43,237 nucleotides of DNA from Moorena bouillonii PNG (GTDB taxonomy: Bacteria; Cyanobacteriota; Cyanobacteriia; Cyanobacteriales; Coleofasciculaceae), in contig NZ_MKZS01000001.1 in assembly GCF_001942495.1 (NCBI RefSeq), positions 8,219,422 to 8,262,658 of the forward strand. Reading direction: 5' to 3'. Positions 25,250 through 33,975 of the stretch are shown here, in pieces. The position numbers were made by a program, and so were the translations under genes. The first letter of the stretch is position 1, and each line of letters begins with the position of its first letter. The notes beneath the pieces are model-generated. The model saw only the letters and a list, made by a program, of their open reading frames with translations. It was not told the DNA's origin and ran no database searches.

Positions 25250-26032
25250 TATAATAGTAATGATTATATATTAATTTGTCAAGGGTTTTGAAAATTTATT
25301 TTTGGGATGGTAAATTTAAATAAAGCGCTCGCATCCCATCAGCAATCTGTTTTTTTATGAGTAGTAAATTTTGGTAATTGGGAGTCGGGATAATAAATTT
25401 ACTGGATATAATAATTATTTTTACTATGAGGTACAAAAAGAACCCACTAAATTCCTAGTGAAAAGGGGTACTTTGAGAAAGAGATTCCCCTAAATCTCCC
25501 TTAATAAGGGGTACTTTGAGAAAGAGATCCCCCTAAATCCCCCTTAATAAGGGGGACTTTGAGGTTGATAAGTTTACCTCATGCATGCAATAAAATCTAT
25601 GTCATAAGTATGATCAACCTTAGGAAGCGATCGCGTATCCTTTCTGTCAGAGCCTCACTTTTTATTATGAGTAGCATAGGGGATAGTAAATCGTGAAACT
25701 CTTCAAGTAAAGTTGTATTTTTATTTGTGCTATGCTAAATTAACAGTAGGCTAAATTATCTATTAATAAATTGGGTGCATGTCAATTTTGTTAATCCCTG
25801 ATTCAGATCCCCCTAAATCCCCCTTAATAAGGGGGACTTTTCAATCTAGTTCCCCCCTTTTTTAAGGGGGGTTAGGGGGGATCTATGTACCTAATTACAA
25901 AGTTGACATGCTCCCTAATAAATTCTATATAATAGCGTTTCCATATAGTAATGAAGTAAACAGTATTTTCCCCGATTACCTACACCCTACACCCTACTCC
26001 CTACTCCCTACTCCCTACTCCCTTTGCTATCT
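25250..26032. repeat. Repeat-rich gap before the phosphatase-fold gene
   Basis: No gene is supported. About 25440-25563 carries two and a half copies of a 60-bp unit built around CCCCTAAATCCCCCTTAATA and GGGGGACTTTGAG. A separate palindromic element lies at 25771-25918. TACTCCC units (25990-26023) reach to within 10 bp of the next start codon. Confidence 0.7.
25771..25918. mobile_element. Nested MITE-like element
   Basis: Outer arms GCATGTCAATTTTGTTAAT (25777-25795) and ATTACAAAGTTGACATGC (25894-25911) are imperfect inverted repeats. An inner 80-bp palindrome (25805-25884) begins AGATCCCCCTAA and ends TTAGGGGGGATCT. The inner part shares sequence with the centre of the 23577 MITE. Confidence 0.6.
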
Positions 26033-27307
26033 ATGATTAACTCTGAATCCTTAAAAGCTATTGAAAACGCTAGAACAAATGACAATATTGGTAAACCCCT
26101 TTATGACTCCTATTGTTTCTCCCAGATTCCGCAGATGATCTATCATCTGCTCACTGGTCAAGGAAACATGGGATTACCTAGGAGTGTATTAGGAGAATTA
26201 CCGGATCGCTATGATAAGGTGATTCTGATTTTTGTTGATGCTTTCGGGTGGCGCTTTTTTCAGGACTATGTTGAACAATCGGAATTTTTGAAGCGGTTTG
26301 TAGTAGAAGGTGTCGCTTCTAAATTGACTACCCAGTTTCCCTCCACAACTGCTGCTCATGTTACTACTATTCACTCAGGGCTTCCGGTTGGTGAGAGTGG
26401 TGTCTTCCATTGGTTTTACTATGAGCCGCTGTTGGATGATATTATTGCTCCCTTGATGTTTTCGTTTGCGGGTGATAAGCAACGGGGAACCTTGGAAACC
26501 ACTGGCATTTCTGAGCAAAGCCTTTTCCCTACCCAAACTCTCTATCAAAAATTGCAACAGTATGGTGTGCAATCCTATTGTTTTCAACACTACAATTATG
26601 CTTACTCTCCTTTTTCACGAGTGGTGTGTGATGGGGCAACGACTGTTCCCTACAAAACTATTCCTGAAGCATTAGTTAACCTGACTGAAGCAGCGATCGC
26701 TGAATCCCAGAAGAGCTACTTTTTCCTGTATCTCGATACTATTGATGGCATGGCTCATAAATACGGTCCTGGCTCGCTACAGTTCCAGGCTGAAGTTAGC
26801 ACACTTTTGCTAACCATGGAGCGACTTTTATATCAGAAGGTAGCTGGTAAGCTGAAGAATACATTATTACTAATTACTGCTGATCATGGACAAATAGAGA
26901 TTTCACCAGAGACTACTATTTATTTGAATCAGCTTACTCCTTCTATTGAGCAGTTTATTAAACGGAATGCCCAAGGTAAACTCTTAGTGCCAGCGGGGTC
27001 ATGTCGGGATATGGTGTTGTACATTCAGGAAGACCATTTGGATAAAGTCTATGATTTGCTGACGGAGCAGTTGGCAGATCGAGCAACAGTATACCGCACC
27101 ACCACATTAACTGAAGAAGGCTATTTCGGTACAGGTGAACTCTCGCCACTATTGCTGAATCGGTTAGGCAATTTAGTTATTTTACCGAATAAGTATGAAA
27201 CGGTTTGGTGGTATGAAGAAGACCGCTTTGAACAACACAAGTTGGGCGCTCATGGGGGATTGTCAAAGGAAGAGATGGAAACGATTTTGTTAGCTATTGA
27301 TTGTTAA
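26033..27307 (+). CDS. Alkaline phosphatase superfamily phosphodiesterase/pyrophosphatase
   Basis: A 424-residue enzyme of the type I phosphodiesterase/nucleotide pyrophosphatase group, from ATG 26033 (a TTG nine bases earlier is less likely). Metal and nucleophile motifs in order: VILIFVDAFGWRFF (first Asp), LTTQFPSTTAAHVTTIHSG (Thr nucleophile region), YLDTIDGMAHKYG (Asp and His ligands), LLITADHGQIE (Asp-His) and LGAHGGLSKEEM (final His). No signal peptide is evident, so it is probably cytoplasmic and hydrolyses phosphate mono- or diesters of small molecules. It starts right after a heptamer array without a Shine-Dalgarno sequence and is bounded downstream by GTTGAAG repeats and a terminator. 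Confidence 0.9.
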   Translation: MINSESLKAIENARTNDNIGKPLYDSYCFSQIPQMIYHLLTGQGNMGLPRSVLGELPDRYDKVILIFVDAFGWRFFQDYVEQSEFLKRFVVEGVASKLTTQFPSTTAAHVTTIHSGLPVGESGVFHWFYYEPLLDDIIAPLMFSFAGDKQRGTLETTGISEQSLFPTQTLYQKLQQYGVQSYCFQHYNYAYSPFSRVVCDGATTVPYKTIPEALVNLTEAAIAESQKSYFFLYLDTIDGMAHKYGPGSLQFQAEVSTLLLTMERLLYQKVAGKLKNTLLLITADHGQIEISPETTIYLNQLTPSIEQFIKRNAQGKLLVPAGSCRDMVLYIQEDHLDKVYDLLTEQLADRATVYRTTTLTEEGYFGTGELSPLLLNRLGNLVILPNKYETVWWYEEDRFEQHKLGAHGGLSKEEMETILLAIDC

Positions 27308-27601
27308 AAGTTGGTTGAAGGTTGAAGAGGGTTGAAGGTTGAAGGTTGGTTGGTTGGTTGAAGATTGAAGGTTGTTCGCGTAGCGTGGCCGAAAGGCCAA
27401 GGTTGAAGGTTTGTTTGAAGGTTGAAGGTTTGGTTTAAAGTTGAAGGGTTAAGGTTGGTTGTTTGGTTGAAGCTTGAAGGCTTAAGAGTTAAGGTTGTTT
27501 GCTTTAAGGTTGTTTGGTTTTCGGATATCTTGACTACTCTTCCCGATTCCCGATTCCCGATTCCCGATTCCCGATTCCCGATTCCCGATTCCCGATTCCC
27601 T
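27308..27601. repeat. GGTTGAA-type repeats, small palindrome and GATTCCC array
   Basis: Degenerate GGTTGAA units (27308-27520) are interrupted at 27374-27399 by a palindromic repeat of the TTCGCGTAGCGTGGCC family. Eight GATTCCC units follow (27543-27600), ending in TAAAACCACTGCTATCAT. Confidence 0.85.
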
Positions 27602-27678
27602 AAAACCACTGCTATCATCTAGCTGAAACTTGGACTTATTTTTATTTATAAAAAGAATTTATAGCATTGCCTGCTTCA

Positions 27679-27719
27679 ACAACTGTCTGGACTATTGCTC
27701 CAAACAGTTGTATTTTTTT
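27679..27719 (+). terminator. Rho-independent terminator
   Basis: ACAACTGT (27679-27686) pairs with ACAGTTGT (27704-27711), with an inner GGA/TCC match, and is followed by a run of seven T (27713-27719). It would stop transcripts coming from the phosphodiesterase gene before the TPR-CHAT operon. Confidence 0.65.
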
Positions 27720-27764
27720 ACGCCAACAAAAAAAAGCAGGGACTTGCGTGAGATAAAAATAGGA

Positions 27765-27835
27765 ATTACAGTAGTGTGGGAAAAGTAATTTAATCGTGAC
27801 TACTCATTTTAACCAAACCGTTTTTGCCCATCCGA
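27765..27835 (-). repeat. Left copy of the 71-bp inverted repeat flanking the CHAT operon
   Basis: Its reverse complement matches 33897-33967 at 65 of 71 positions by eye, including TTTGGTTAAAATGAGTA and TCACGATTAAATTACTTT. Its outer parts, TGTGGGAAAA and TTTTTGCCCATCC, are themselves degenerate inverted ends, so each copy may be a small MITE of the GGGTGGGCA family. Confidence 0.85.
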
Positions 27836-27901
27836 TGAGCTAAAAACTGGTATTTTTTTTGGCTACCCCCTCATCCTTGCCATGGAGTCGTGCAATTGGT
27901 G

Positions 27902-29170
27902 ATGACTACTTCTGAACTAGAAACTGCCGTGAAGTGCTATCGAGAAGCACTATTTAACTTCAAAGAGTCTAAATCTCCTCAAGAAAAGGAAGTGTTAGAG
28001 ATTTTGAATGCCAGGGATGCTGTGCAGGCTGCTTGGAGTAAGTGTAATCAGGTGTCTACAACTGATCAACAGCAACTGGTTGAGTTGGACACTCTGCTGA
28101 AGAACAAAGCAGAACAGATTACCAAAGTCATCGAGTTAGCTAAGTACCGAAAAAGTTTTCAGCCTCCCGCCGCTGCGTGGTGGTGGCAATTGGAAACAGA
28201 GGCACCACTTCATCCCTGGGATCGGTGGGATTGGTTGTTGAAAGTGGTGACAGTGAGCAGTTGGACAGTGAATCTGAGCTTGTTGGTGGATATTGTGCCC
28301 CGATTTCTGAGTGCTGGAACCGGATTTCCTGGAGTAGTAATGGTGGCGTTTCCGAGTATCTTAACCCTATTGCAAGCCAGAAGCGAACTGACCCAGGCCG
28401 GAAAAGAAGGGTTTGAAAAATTACTCAACAGCCTGCCTATTCCCAAGCATTACCATGAAGAAGCCAAGTTAGCTTTCACATTATTCGTGTCTGCGATTAT
28501 AGTCCTATTATCCTCGAACAAGCCAGCTTTTTCCGATTGGTACAATCGCCAGGGAGTCAAGAAATATCATCAGGGGCAATTGGCTGGTGCTGAAGCTGAC
28601 TATCTTCAGGCTTTGGCTCTCGATCCAGACAATGCCAAGGCTCACTATAATCTAGGGTCCCTCTACGAAGACCTGCAAGAGTTTGATAAAGCCAAGAGTC
28701 AATATCAATTTGCTGTTAAGGGGAATCTGATTAGAGCACAGAACAATTTGGCTCGTTTGTGGATATTGGAGAATAAACCAGAATTGGCTACATCTCTGCT
28801 GTGGAAGAATTTACAGGAGATGGAAAATCAGCCCTTGAGGATCAGATACAACTTGATGAAAAATTTCGGTTGGGCATTGTTACAACAACAGCAACTAAAG
28901 CAAGGGGAGAACTTTCTAACCGGAGCGATCGCTTTAGCCACTACACCAGAGGGATTAGAGCAAATCACAACTCGCGCTTCAGCCCACTGTTTGTTGGCTC
29001 AGGTCTATGAACAGCAAACGCGGAATGGCGAAGCCCTTGAACAATGGCAAAAGTGTTGCCAACTAGGTTCAATTGTTAATCCCGATGAACCGAAATGGTT
29101 GAATTTAGCTCACAAAGCGTTAAAGGAGGCAGGGAAGTCATCATGCAATGGAAAAAATGGAAACTCTTGA
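27902..29170 (+). CDS. Membrane-associated TPR protein (CHAT operon, first gene)
   Basis: About 422 residues from ATG 27902; upstream GTG (27890, 27899) and TTG (27896) codons are in frame, and GGAG at 27884-27887 would suit 27896 or 27899. An N-terminal helical, probably coiled region (ELETAVKCYREALFNFKESK and onward) is followed by WWWQLETEAPLHPWDRWDWL and two likely membrane segments (VSSWTVNLSLLVDIVPRFL to VVMVAFPSILTLLQA; LAFTLFVSAIIVLLSS). C-terminal TPRs follow: WYNRQGVKKYHQGQLAGAEA, LDPDNAKAHYNLGSLYEDLQ. TPRs bind partner proteins, so it could anchor the module to the membrane. It overlaps the next gene by 28 bp, implying coupled translation. Confidence 0.82.
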   Translation: MTTSELETAVKCYREALFNFKESKSPQEKEVLEILNARDAVQAAWSKCNQVSTTDQQQLVELDTLLKNKAEQITKVIELAKYRKSFQPPAAAWWWQLETEAPLHPWDRWDWLLKVVTVSSWTVNLSLLVDIVPRFLSAGTGFPGVVMVAFPSILTLLQARSELTQAGKEGFEKLLNSLPIPKHYHEEAKLAFTLFVSAIIVLLSSNKPAFSDWYNRQGVKKYHQGQLAGAEADYLQALALDPDNAKAHYNLGSLYEDLQEFDKAKSQYQFAVKGNLIRAQNNLARLWILENKPELATSLLWKNLQEMENQPLRIRYNLMKNFGWALLQQQQLKQGENFLTGAIALATTPEGLEQITTRASAHCLLAQVYEQQTRNGEALEQWQKCCQLGSIVNPDEPKWLNLAHKALKEAGKSSCNGKNGNS

Positions 29171-30252
29171 TTTACTTGGTTTTGGGGTTGACCTTGGTAG
29201 TCTGCTTAGCCAGATTAGCTGATCACGGCAGACCAGGTCATCCCATCGGAGGTGGTTTCAATCTAGTTGTGGCTCTTCGTCCTCAAGGTCAGGTGAAACT
29301 GAAGCGTTCCACTTGGCCCGATTATCAGCCAGCCTTTATTGGTGTCTCACTCGCTGCTACCGATCAACTGTTACTGGGCAGCAATACCTTTGCTAAAGTA
29401 CTTTGCCAGAACTTAACGGAGTGGGAACCGGAGGGTGGCAGAGACTATATTGTCTCTGAAGGCTGTGCTCCTACCTCAAAGCCAAAGCTATTAAAATATG
29501 ACCAGGATAAAGTGATTGAGAGATCAAGCAATAATCCAGACATTCCCTATATTCTAAGACCTCGGGATAGTTCTGTGCTCAATCAGCAACCGCTATTGCG
29601 CTGGCATGAGGTTGAGGGTGCCAGCACTTACCAGGTGAGGGTGATTGGTCCAGGGGTGGAGTGGGAGCAGCAAACTAGTGCAACGGAGATAGTTTACTCA
29701 GGAAACCAGTCCCTACAACCAGGTGCTCGTTATTGGTTAATTGTCAAGACTGACCAAGGCCAAAGTTATAAACAGGAAGGGAGTTCCGGGTTTACCATCC
29801 TCGATCAGGAAAAAGCCCAGGAGGTATCAGCAGCAGCAGAGGAAATTAAGCAAAAGCAGTGGAGTAAGCCAGCAGAAGCACTAGCCTTGGCTCATTTGTA
29901 CCGCAGTTATGGCTTAAACACTGAAGCCATTGACCTGCTGGAAACGGCTTTGGGTGATGGATCTGAGTCGATCCGGATTTATCAACTTCTGGGGGACATT
30001 TACCAACAAGTGGGATTAAATCGCCTAGCTAGGGAGCGTTACCTGCAAGCCCTAGAACTGGCCAAGGCAGCAGGAGATTTAGACACTCAAGCTCAAGTGC
30101 TTGGGGGGCTGGCAGTCACCAGTGGGATTATCGGCCAGAAGGATGAAGCGATCGCGTGGCTAGAGCAAGGGAAAGAGGTTTATCAAACCTTGGGAGATCA
30201 GGTCAGGGCAGGTCAACTGGAACAAAAAATACGTGATATTTTAGGAAGCTAA
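29143..30252 (+). CDS. Membrane-anchored FecR-like / Fn3-like / TPR protein (CHAT operon, second gene)
   Basis: 369 residues from ATG 29143, which follows AAGGAGG (29123-29129); an ATG at 29095 lacks such a site. An N-terminal anchor (LLIYLVLGLTLVVCLARLA) exposes the rest outside the membrane. Domains: a beta-rich FecR-like segment (RPQGQVKLKRSTWPDYQPAF, GVSLAATDQLLLGSNTFAKV), then a fibronectin-III-like domain (LRPRDSSVLNQQPLLRWHEV, EGASTYQVRVIG, YWLIVKTDQG), then TPRs (LALAHLYRSYGLNTEAIDLL, YQLLGDIYQQVGLNRLARER). The FecR-like call is tentative. It sits between two TPR proteins in a tightly packed operon, 3 bp before the next start, and may pass signals or assemble a complex with the CHAT protein. 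Confidence 0.8.
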   Translation: MQWKKWKLLIYLVLGLTLVVCLARLADHGRPGHPIGGGFNLVVALRPQGQVKLKRSTWPDYQPAFIGVSLAATDQLLLGSNTFAKVLCQNLTEWEPEGGRDYIVSEGCAPTSKPKLLKYDQDKVIERSSNNPDIPYILRPRDSSVLNQQPLLRWHEVEGASTYQVRVIGPGVEWEQQTSATEIVYSGNQSLQPGARYWLIVKTDQGQSYKQEGSSGFTILDQEKAQEVSAAAEEIKQKQWSKPAEALALAHLYRSYGLNTEAIDLLETALGDGSESIRIYQLLGDIYQQVGLNRLARERYLQALELAKAAGDLDTQAQVLGGLAVTSGIIGQKDEAIAWLEQGKEVYQTLGDQVRAGQLEQKIRDILGS

Positions 30253-30255
30253 TCG

Positions 30256-33200
30256 TTGATCAAGCCAAAAATCTTAATAGACCTCTGGCAAAAGTATTTT
30301 TCTGATAGTATTTGCGTCAATTCTTGTCCACTGTTCCCTGTTCCCGTCTTGATGCAGTCGCTCATGGGGGAAACCCCCAAGACCGCGCTGCATCGCTGTT
30401 CCCTGTTCCCTACTTCTGCAAGAAGTCTAATCAAACCAGGGCTGATGGCGGCTACCATAGTCGGTGTGATTGGGATCACGGCAGCTGTTCCCCTGCCACC
30501 ATGGGAACAGACGGGTATAGCCCAAGCCCAAGAAAGCTCACCATCAACTGAGCCAAGGGAGTCTGTTATTGCAAGAAAACTAGCAGAAGCATCTCGACTT
30601 AATCAGCAAGTGTTGGAGCTTTACCAACAAAGAAAGTACTCAGAAGCCATCCCCCTATGGGAAAGAGAATTAGAGATTCGGCAACAAGTCCTAGGACCAG
30701 ACCACCCAGATGTAGCAGCTAACCTCAACTACCTGGGTGTCCTGTACTCTAGCCAGGGCAGGTACCAAGAAGCCGAATCCCTCTTCCAGCAAGCCTTACA
30801 GCTTAGGAAACGGTGGCTAGGAGAGGAACACCCAGATGTGGCAGAAAGCCTCAACTACCTGGGTGTCCTGTACTCTAGCCAGGGCAGGTACCAAGAAGCG
30901 GAACCCCTCTACCAGCAAGCCTTAGACCTGGATAAACGCTTGCTAGGAGAGCAACACCCTTCTGTGGCCACCAGCCTCAACAACCTGGCGGGACTGTACT
31001 ATAGCCAGGGTAGGTACCAAGAGGCCGAACCCCTCTACCAGCAAGCCTTAGACCTGGATAAACGGTTCCTAGGACCAGACCACCCAGATGTGGTCACCAC
31101 CCTCAACAACCTGGCGGGACTTTACTATAGCCAGGGCAGGTACCAAGAAGCGGAACCCCTCTACCAGCAAGCCTTAGACCTGGATAAACGGTTGCTAGGA
31201 GAGAAACACCCTTCTGTGGCAACTAGCCTCAACAACCTGGCGGGACTATACTCTAGCCAGGGCAGGTACCACAAGGCCGAACCCCTCTACCAGCAAGCCT
31301 TACAACTGAGGAAACGCTTGCTAGGAGAGCAACACCCTTTTGTGGCCACCAGCCTCAACAATCTGGCTGTCCTGTACTCTAGCCAGGGTAGGTACCAAGA
31401 GGCCGAACCTCTATTCCAGCAAGCCTTACAGCTGAGGAAACGGTTGCTAGGAGAGGAACACCCAGATGTGGCCACCAGCCTCAACAACCTGGCGGGACTG
31501 TACTATAGCCAGGGCAGGTACCAAAAGGCCGAACCCGTCTTCCAGCAAGCCTTACAGCTGAGGAAACGGTGGCTAGGAGACCAACACCCTTTTGTGGCCA
31601 CCAGCCTCAACAACCTGGCTATCCTGTACTCTCGCCAGGGCAGATACCAAGAGGCCGAACCCCTCTACAAGCAAGCGTTACAGCTGAGGAAACGCTTGCT
31701 AGGAGAGCAACACCTAGATGTGGCCACTAACCTCAACAACCTGGCGGAACTGTACTCTAGCCAGGGCAGGTACCAAGAGGCCGAACCCCTTTTCCAGCAA
31801 GCGTTACAGCTGATGAAACGGTGGCTAGGAGAAGAACACCCTTCTGTGGCAACTAGCCTCAACAACCTGGCGGGACTATACTCTAGCCAGGGCAGGTACC
31901 AAGAGGCCGAACCCCTCTACCAGCAAGCTTTACAGCTGAGGAAACGGGTGCTAGGAGAGGAACACCCTTCTGTGGCCACCACCCTCAACAACCTGGCGGG
32001 ACTATACTCTAGCCAGGGCAGGTACCAAAAGGCCGAACCCCTCTACCAGCAAGCCTTACAACTGAGGAAACAGTTGTTAGGACCAGACCACCCTTTTGTG
32101 GCCATCACCCTCAACAACCTGGCGCTACTGTATCACGCTCAAAGTAAGATTACCTCTGCCCTTGAGCTGTTCGAGCAAGGATTGGAGGTAGAAGAACGCA
32201 ACCTCCACTCCAATTTGGTGGCTGGTTCTGAGCCTCAAAAGCAAAAGTACCTTTATACTATCTCTGATACCACAGACCAAGTCATTTCTCTGCACCTCAA
32301 CGCAGCTGCCAACAATGCCAGAGCAGCCCGTCTGGCCTTGACTACCGTCCTGCGGCGAAAAGGTCGTGTTCTCGATTTCATCACCAACAGCCAGCAAATC
32401 CTGCGTCAAAGCTTAGACCCTGAAAGCCAGAGGTTACTCGATGACCTCAACGCTACCCGCACTCAACTAGCCAACCTGACCTACAACCGACCCCCAAATC
32501 TACCTCTTGAAGACTATCAAGAGAGGTTCAAGTCTCTCTCTGAACAAGCCAACCAATTAGAGGATCAAATTAGCCGTCGCAGCCCTGACTTTCGCACAGC
32601 TAACCACAGTGTGACTATCGAAGCCATTCAAAAGCTGATTCCAGCTAATACCGCCCTAGTGGAATTGGTCAAGTATCGACCTTTCAATCCTAAAGCGAAA
32701 GAAGGTAAACCTTGGGGTCCCCCTCGCTACGCCGCCTACGTGCTTCATTCCCAAGGAGACCCCCAAGGCATTGACTTAGGGGAGGTTGAGTTGATTGAAC
32801 CAGACCTGGAGCTATTTCGGCTCTCTCTCCAAGACAAAAAAACACCCACAGCTGATTTGAAGCAAGCCGCACGGCAAGTGGATCAGAGGTTGATGGAGCC
32901 TGTGCGCAAACTGTTAGGGTCCACTCGATATATCTTACTTTCCCCGGAGGGAGAGCTCAACCTGATTCCCTTTGAAGCCCTGGTGGATCAGCAGCAGCAG
33001 TATCTGGTAGAAAACTATCGCTTTAGTTACCTGACCTCTGGCAGGGACTTACTGAGATTATCCCAGGAATCTGCCAGTCAAACTCCTCCGGTGGTGTTGG
33101 GCAATCCTGACTTTGACCGTTCTGCTGGTGAATTGATTGCTAATCAAAATCATAGCAATCTCCCCAGTGCCCACCTTACCCGTTCCATTGACCTATCAAA

Positions 33201-33942
33201 GCTGGACTTTTCACCATTACCAGGCACCGCTGAGGAAGTACAAGAAATCGCTAAGAAGCTGGGAGTAGACCCTCTACTGGGGGCTAAGGCCACAGAGTCA
33301 GCAGTCAAACAAGTCAACAGTCCGAGGATACTGCATATTGCTACCCATGGTTTCTTTGAAAATTCTCCCAATCCAGAACTGCCCACACTCTATGACAATC
33401 CCATGCTGTTGTCCGGACTAGTGCTAGCAGGGGTTAAGCAGAAGCCTACAGCTCCAGAGAATGGGGTACTCACTGCCTTGGAAGCCGTAGGACTTAACTT
33501 GTCTGGCACCGAGTTAGTTGTCTTATCCGCTTGCGATACCGGTTCCGGACGGATTAGTTCAGGAGAGGGTATCTATGGCTTGCGTCGGGCTTTTGTGATT
33601 GCTGGTTCACAAACTCAGCTGATCAGTTTGCGCAAGGTAGAGGATAAAGCCACCAAAGAGCTGATGCTGGCTTACTATCAGCGCTTGCTAGACCAGAACA
33701 TGGGGCGCACCGAGGCTCTGCGGCAGACTCAACTGCAACTGTTGAAAGACAAGGAGTATCAGCATCCTTATTATTGGGCGAGTTTTATTGTTTCGGGCAA
33801 CTGGCGACCGATGAAGAGTGTGGCGACTTTAAGGGGGTGGGTGTTGCTGGTTGTATGTATATTATCTGTATTGTGCGTAGTGTGGGTAGTAGTTTGTCGG
33901 ATGGGCAAAAACCCTTTGGTTAAAATGAGTATTCACGATTAA
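30256..33942 (+). CDS. TPR-CHAT protein with C-terminal membrane segment (CHAT operon, third gene)
   Basis: Up to 1228 residues. TTG 30256 has AGGA 9 nt upstream and lies 3 bp after the previous stop; ATGs at 30352 and 30445 are alternatives because 30330-30420 is a dispersed repeat read in frame. A hydrophobic stretch (MAATIVGVIGITAAVPLP) followed by AQAQES suggests export. Then come twelve near-identical 42-residue kinesin-light-chain-type TPRs (LYSSQGRYQEAEPLYQQALQ...). The C-terminal CHAT domain (caspase-like clan CD) has LLSPEGELNLIPFEALVD, His1031 in HIATHGFF and Cys1093 in LSACDTGSG, so the catalytic dyad is intact; ISLRKVEDKAT has Arg where Trp is usual. A final membrane segment (WVLLVVCILSVLCVVWVVV) is unusual, and the last residues are encoded by the right 71-bp repeat. 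Likely a peptidase or pseudo-peptidase at the envelope. Confidence 0.88.
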   Translation: MIKPKILIDLWQKYFSDSICVNSCPLFPVPVLMQSLMGETPKTALHRCSLFPTSARSLIKPGLMAATIVGVIGITAAVPLPPWEQTGIAQAQESSPSTEPRESVIARKLAEASRLNQQVLELYQQRKYSEAIPLWERELEIRQQVLGPDHPDVAANLNYLGVLYSSQGRYQEAESLFQQALQLRKRWLGEEHPDVAESLNYLGVLYSSQGRYQEAEPLYQQALDLDKRLLGEQHPSVATSLNNLAGLYYSQGRYQEAEPLYQQALDLDKRFLGPDHPDVVTTLNNLAGLYYSQGRYQEAEPLYQQALDLDKRLLGEKHPSVATSLNNLAGLYSSQGRYHKAEPLYQQALQLRKRLLGEQHPFVATSLNNLAVLYSSQGRYQEAEPLFQQALQLRKRLLGEEHPDVATSLNNLAGLYYSQGRYQKAEPVFQQALQLRKRWLGDQHPFVATSLNNLAILYSRQGRYQEAEPLYKQALQLRKRLLGEQHLDVATNLNNLAELYSSQGRYQEAEPLFQQALQLMKRWLGEEHPSVATSLNNLAGLYSSQGRYQEAEPLYQQALQLRKRVLGEEHPSVATTLNNLAGLYSSQGRYQKAEPLYQQALQLRKQLLGPDHPFVAITLNNLALLYHAQSKITSALELFEQGLEVEERNLHSNLVAGSEPQKQKYLYTISDTTDQVISLHLNAAANNARAARLALTTVLRRKGRVLDFITNSQQILRQSLDPESQRLLDDLNATRTQLANLTYNRPPNLPLEDYQERFKSLSEQANQLEDQISRRSPDFRTANHSVTIEAIQKLIPANTALVELVKYRPFNPKAKEGKPWGPPRYAAYVLHSQGDPQGIDLGEVELIEPDLELFRLSLQDKKTPTADLKQAARQVDQRLMEPVRKLLGSTRYILLSPEGELNLIPFEALVDQQQQYLVENYRFSYLTSGRDLLRLSQESASQTPPVVLGNPDFDRSAGELIANQNHSNLPSAHLTRSIDLSKLDFSPLPGTAEEVQEIAKKLGVDPLLGAKATESAVKQVNSPRILHIATHGFFENSPNPELPTLYDNPMLLSGLVLAGVKQKPTAPENGVLTALEAVGLNLSGTELVVLSACDTGSGRISSGEGIYGLRRAFVIAGSQTQLISLRKVEDKATKELMLAYYQRLLDQNMGRTEALRQTQLQLLKDKEYQHPYYWASFIVSGNWRPMKSVATLRGWVLLVVCILSVLCVVWVVVCRMGKNPLVKMSIHD
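30345..30393 (+). repeat. Dispersed GATGCAG palindromic repeat inside the CHAT gene 5' end
   Basis: GTCTTGATGCAGTCGCTCAT, then GGGGGAAACCCCC and AAGACCGCGCTGCATC, sits between TGTTCCC heptamers. It shares its left half with 21214-21235 and its right half with 9119-9132. Confidence 0.7.
30619..32133 (+). repeat. 126-bp coding tandem repeat, twelve units (TPRs)
   Basis: Twelve consecutive 126-bp units, each encoding one 42-residue TPR. Units share long identical stretches at the DNA level (AGCCAGGGCAGGTACCAAGA recurs), pointing to recent duplication or gene conversion. Confidence 0.9.
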
Positions 33943-33967
33943 ATTACTTTGCCCACCCTACTTTAAT
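33897..33967 (+). repeat. Right copy of the 71-bp inverted repeat flanking the CHAT operon
   Basis: Matches the reverse complement of 27765-27835 with six mismatches. It begins within the last 15 codons of the TPR-CHAT gene, so the C-terminal tail GKNPLVKMSIHD is repeat-encoded, and it ends before a GATTCCC array (33976-34020). Confidence 0.85.
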
Positions 33968-33975
33968 TTTATTAC

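Noticed and set aside
30619-32133. Direct repeats as non-coding satellite
   Set aside because: The 126-bp period is 42 codons and encodes canonical TPRs in one continuous frame.
27902-33942. Established anti-phage defence system
   Set aside because: The TPR-CHAT protein fits the general theme, but no gasdermin, nuclease, CRISPR component or other known effector is adjacent, so a defence label would be unsupported.
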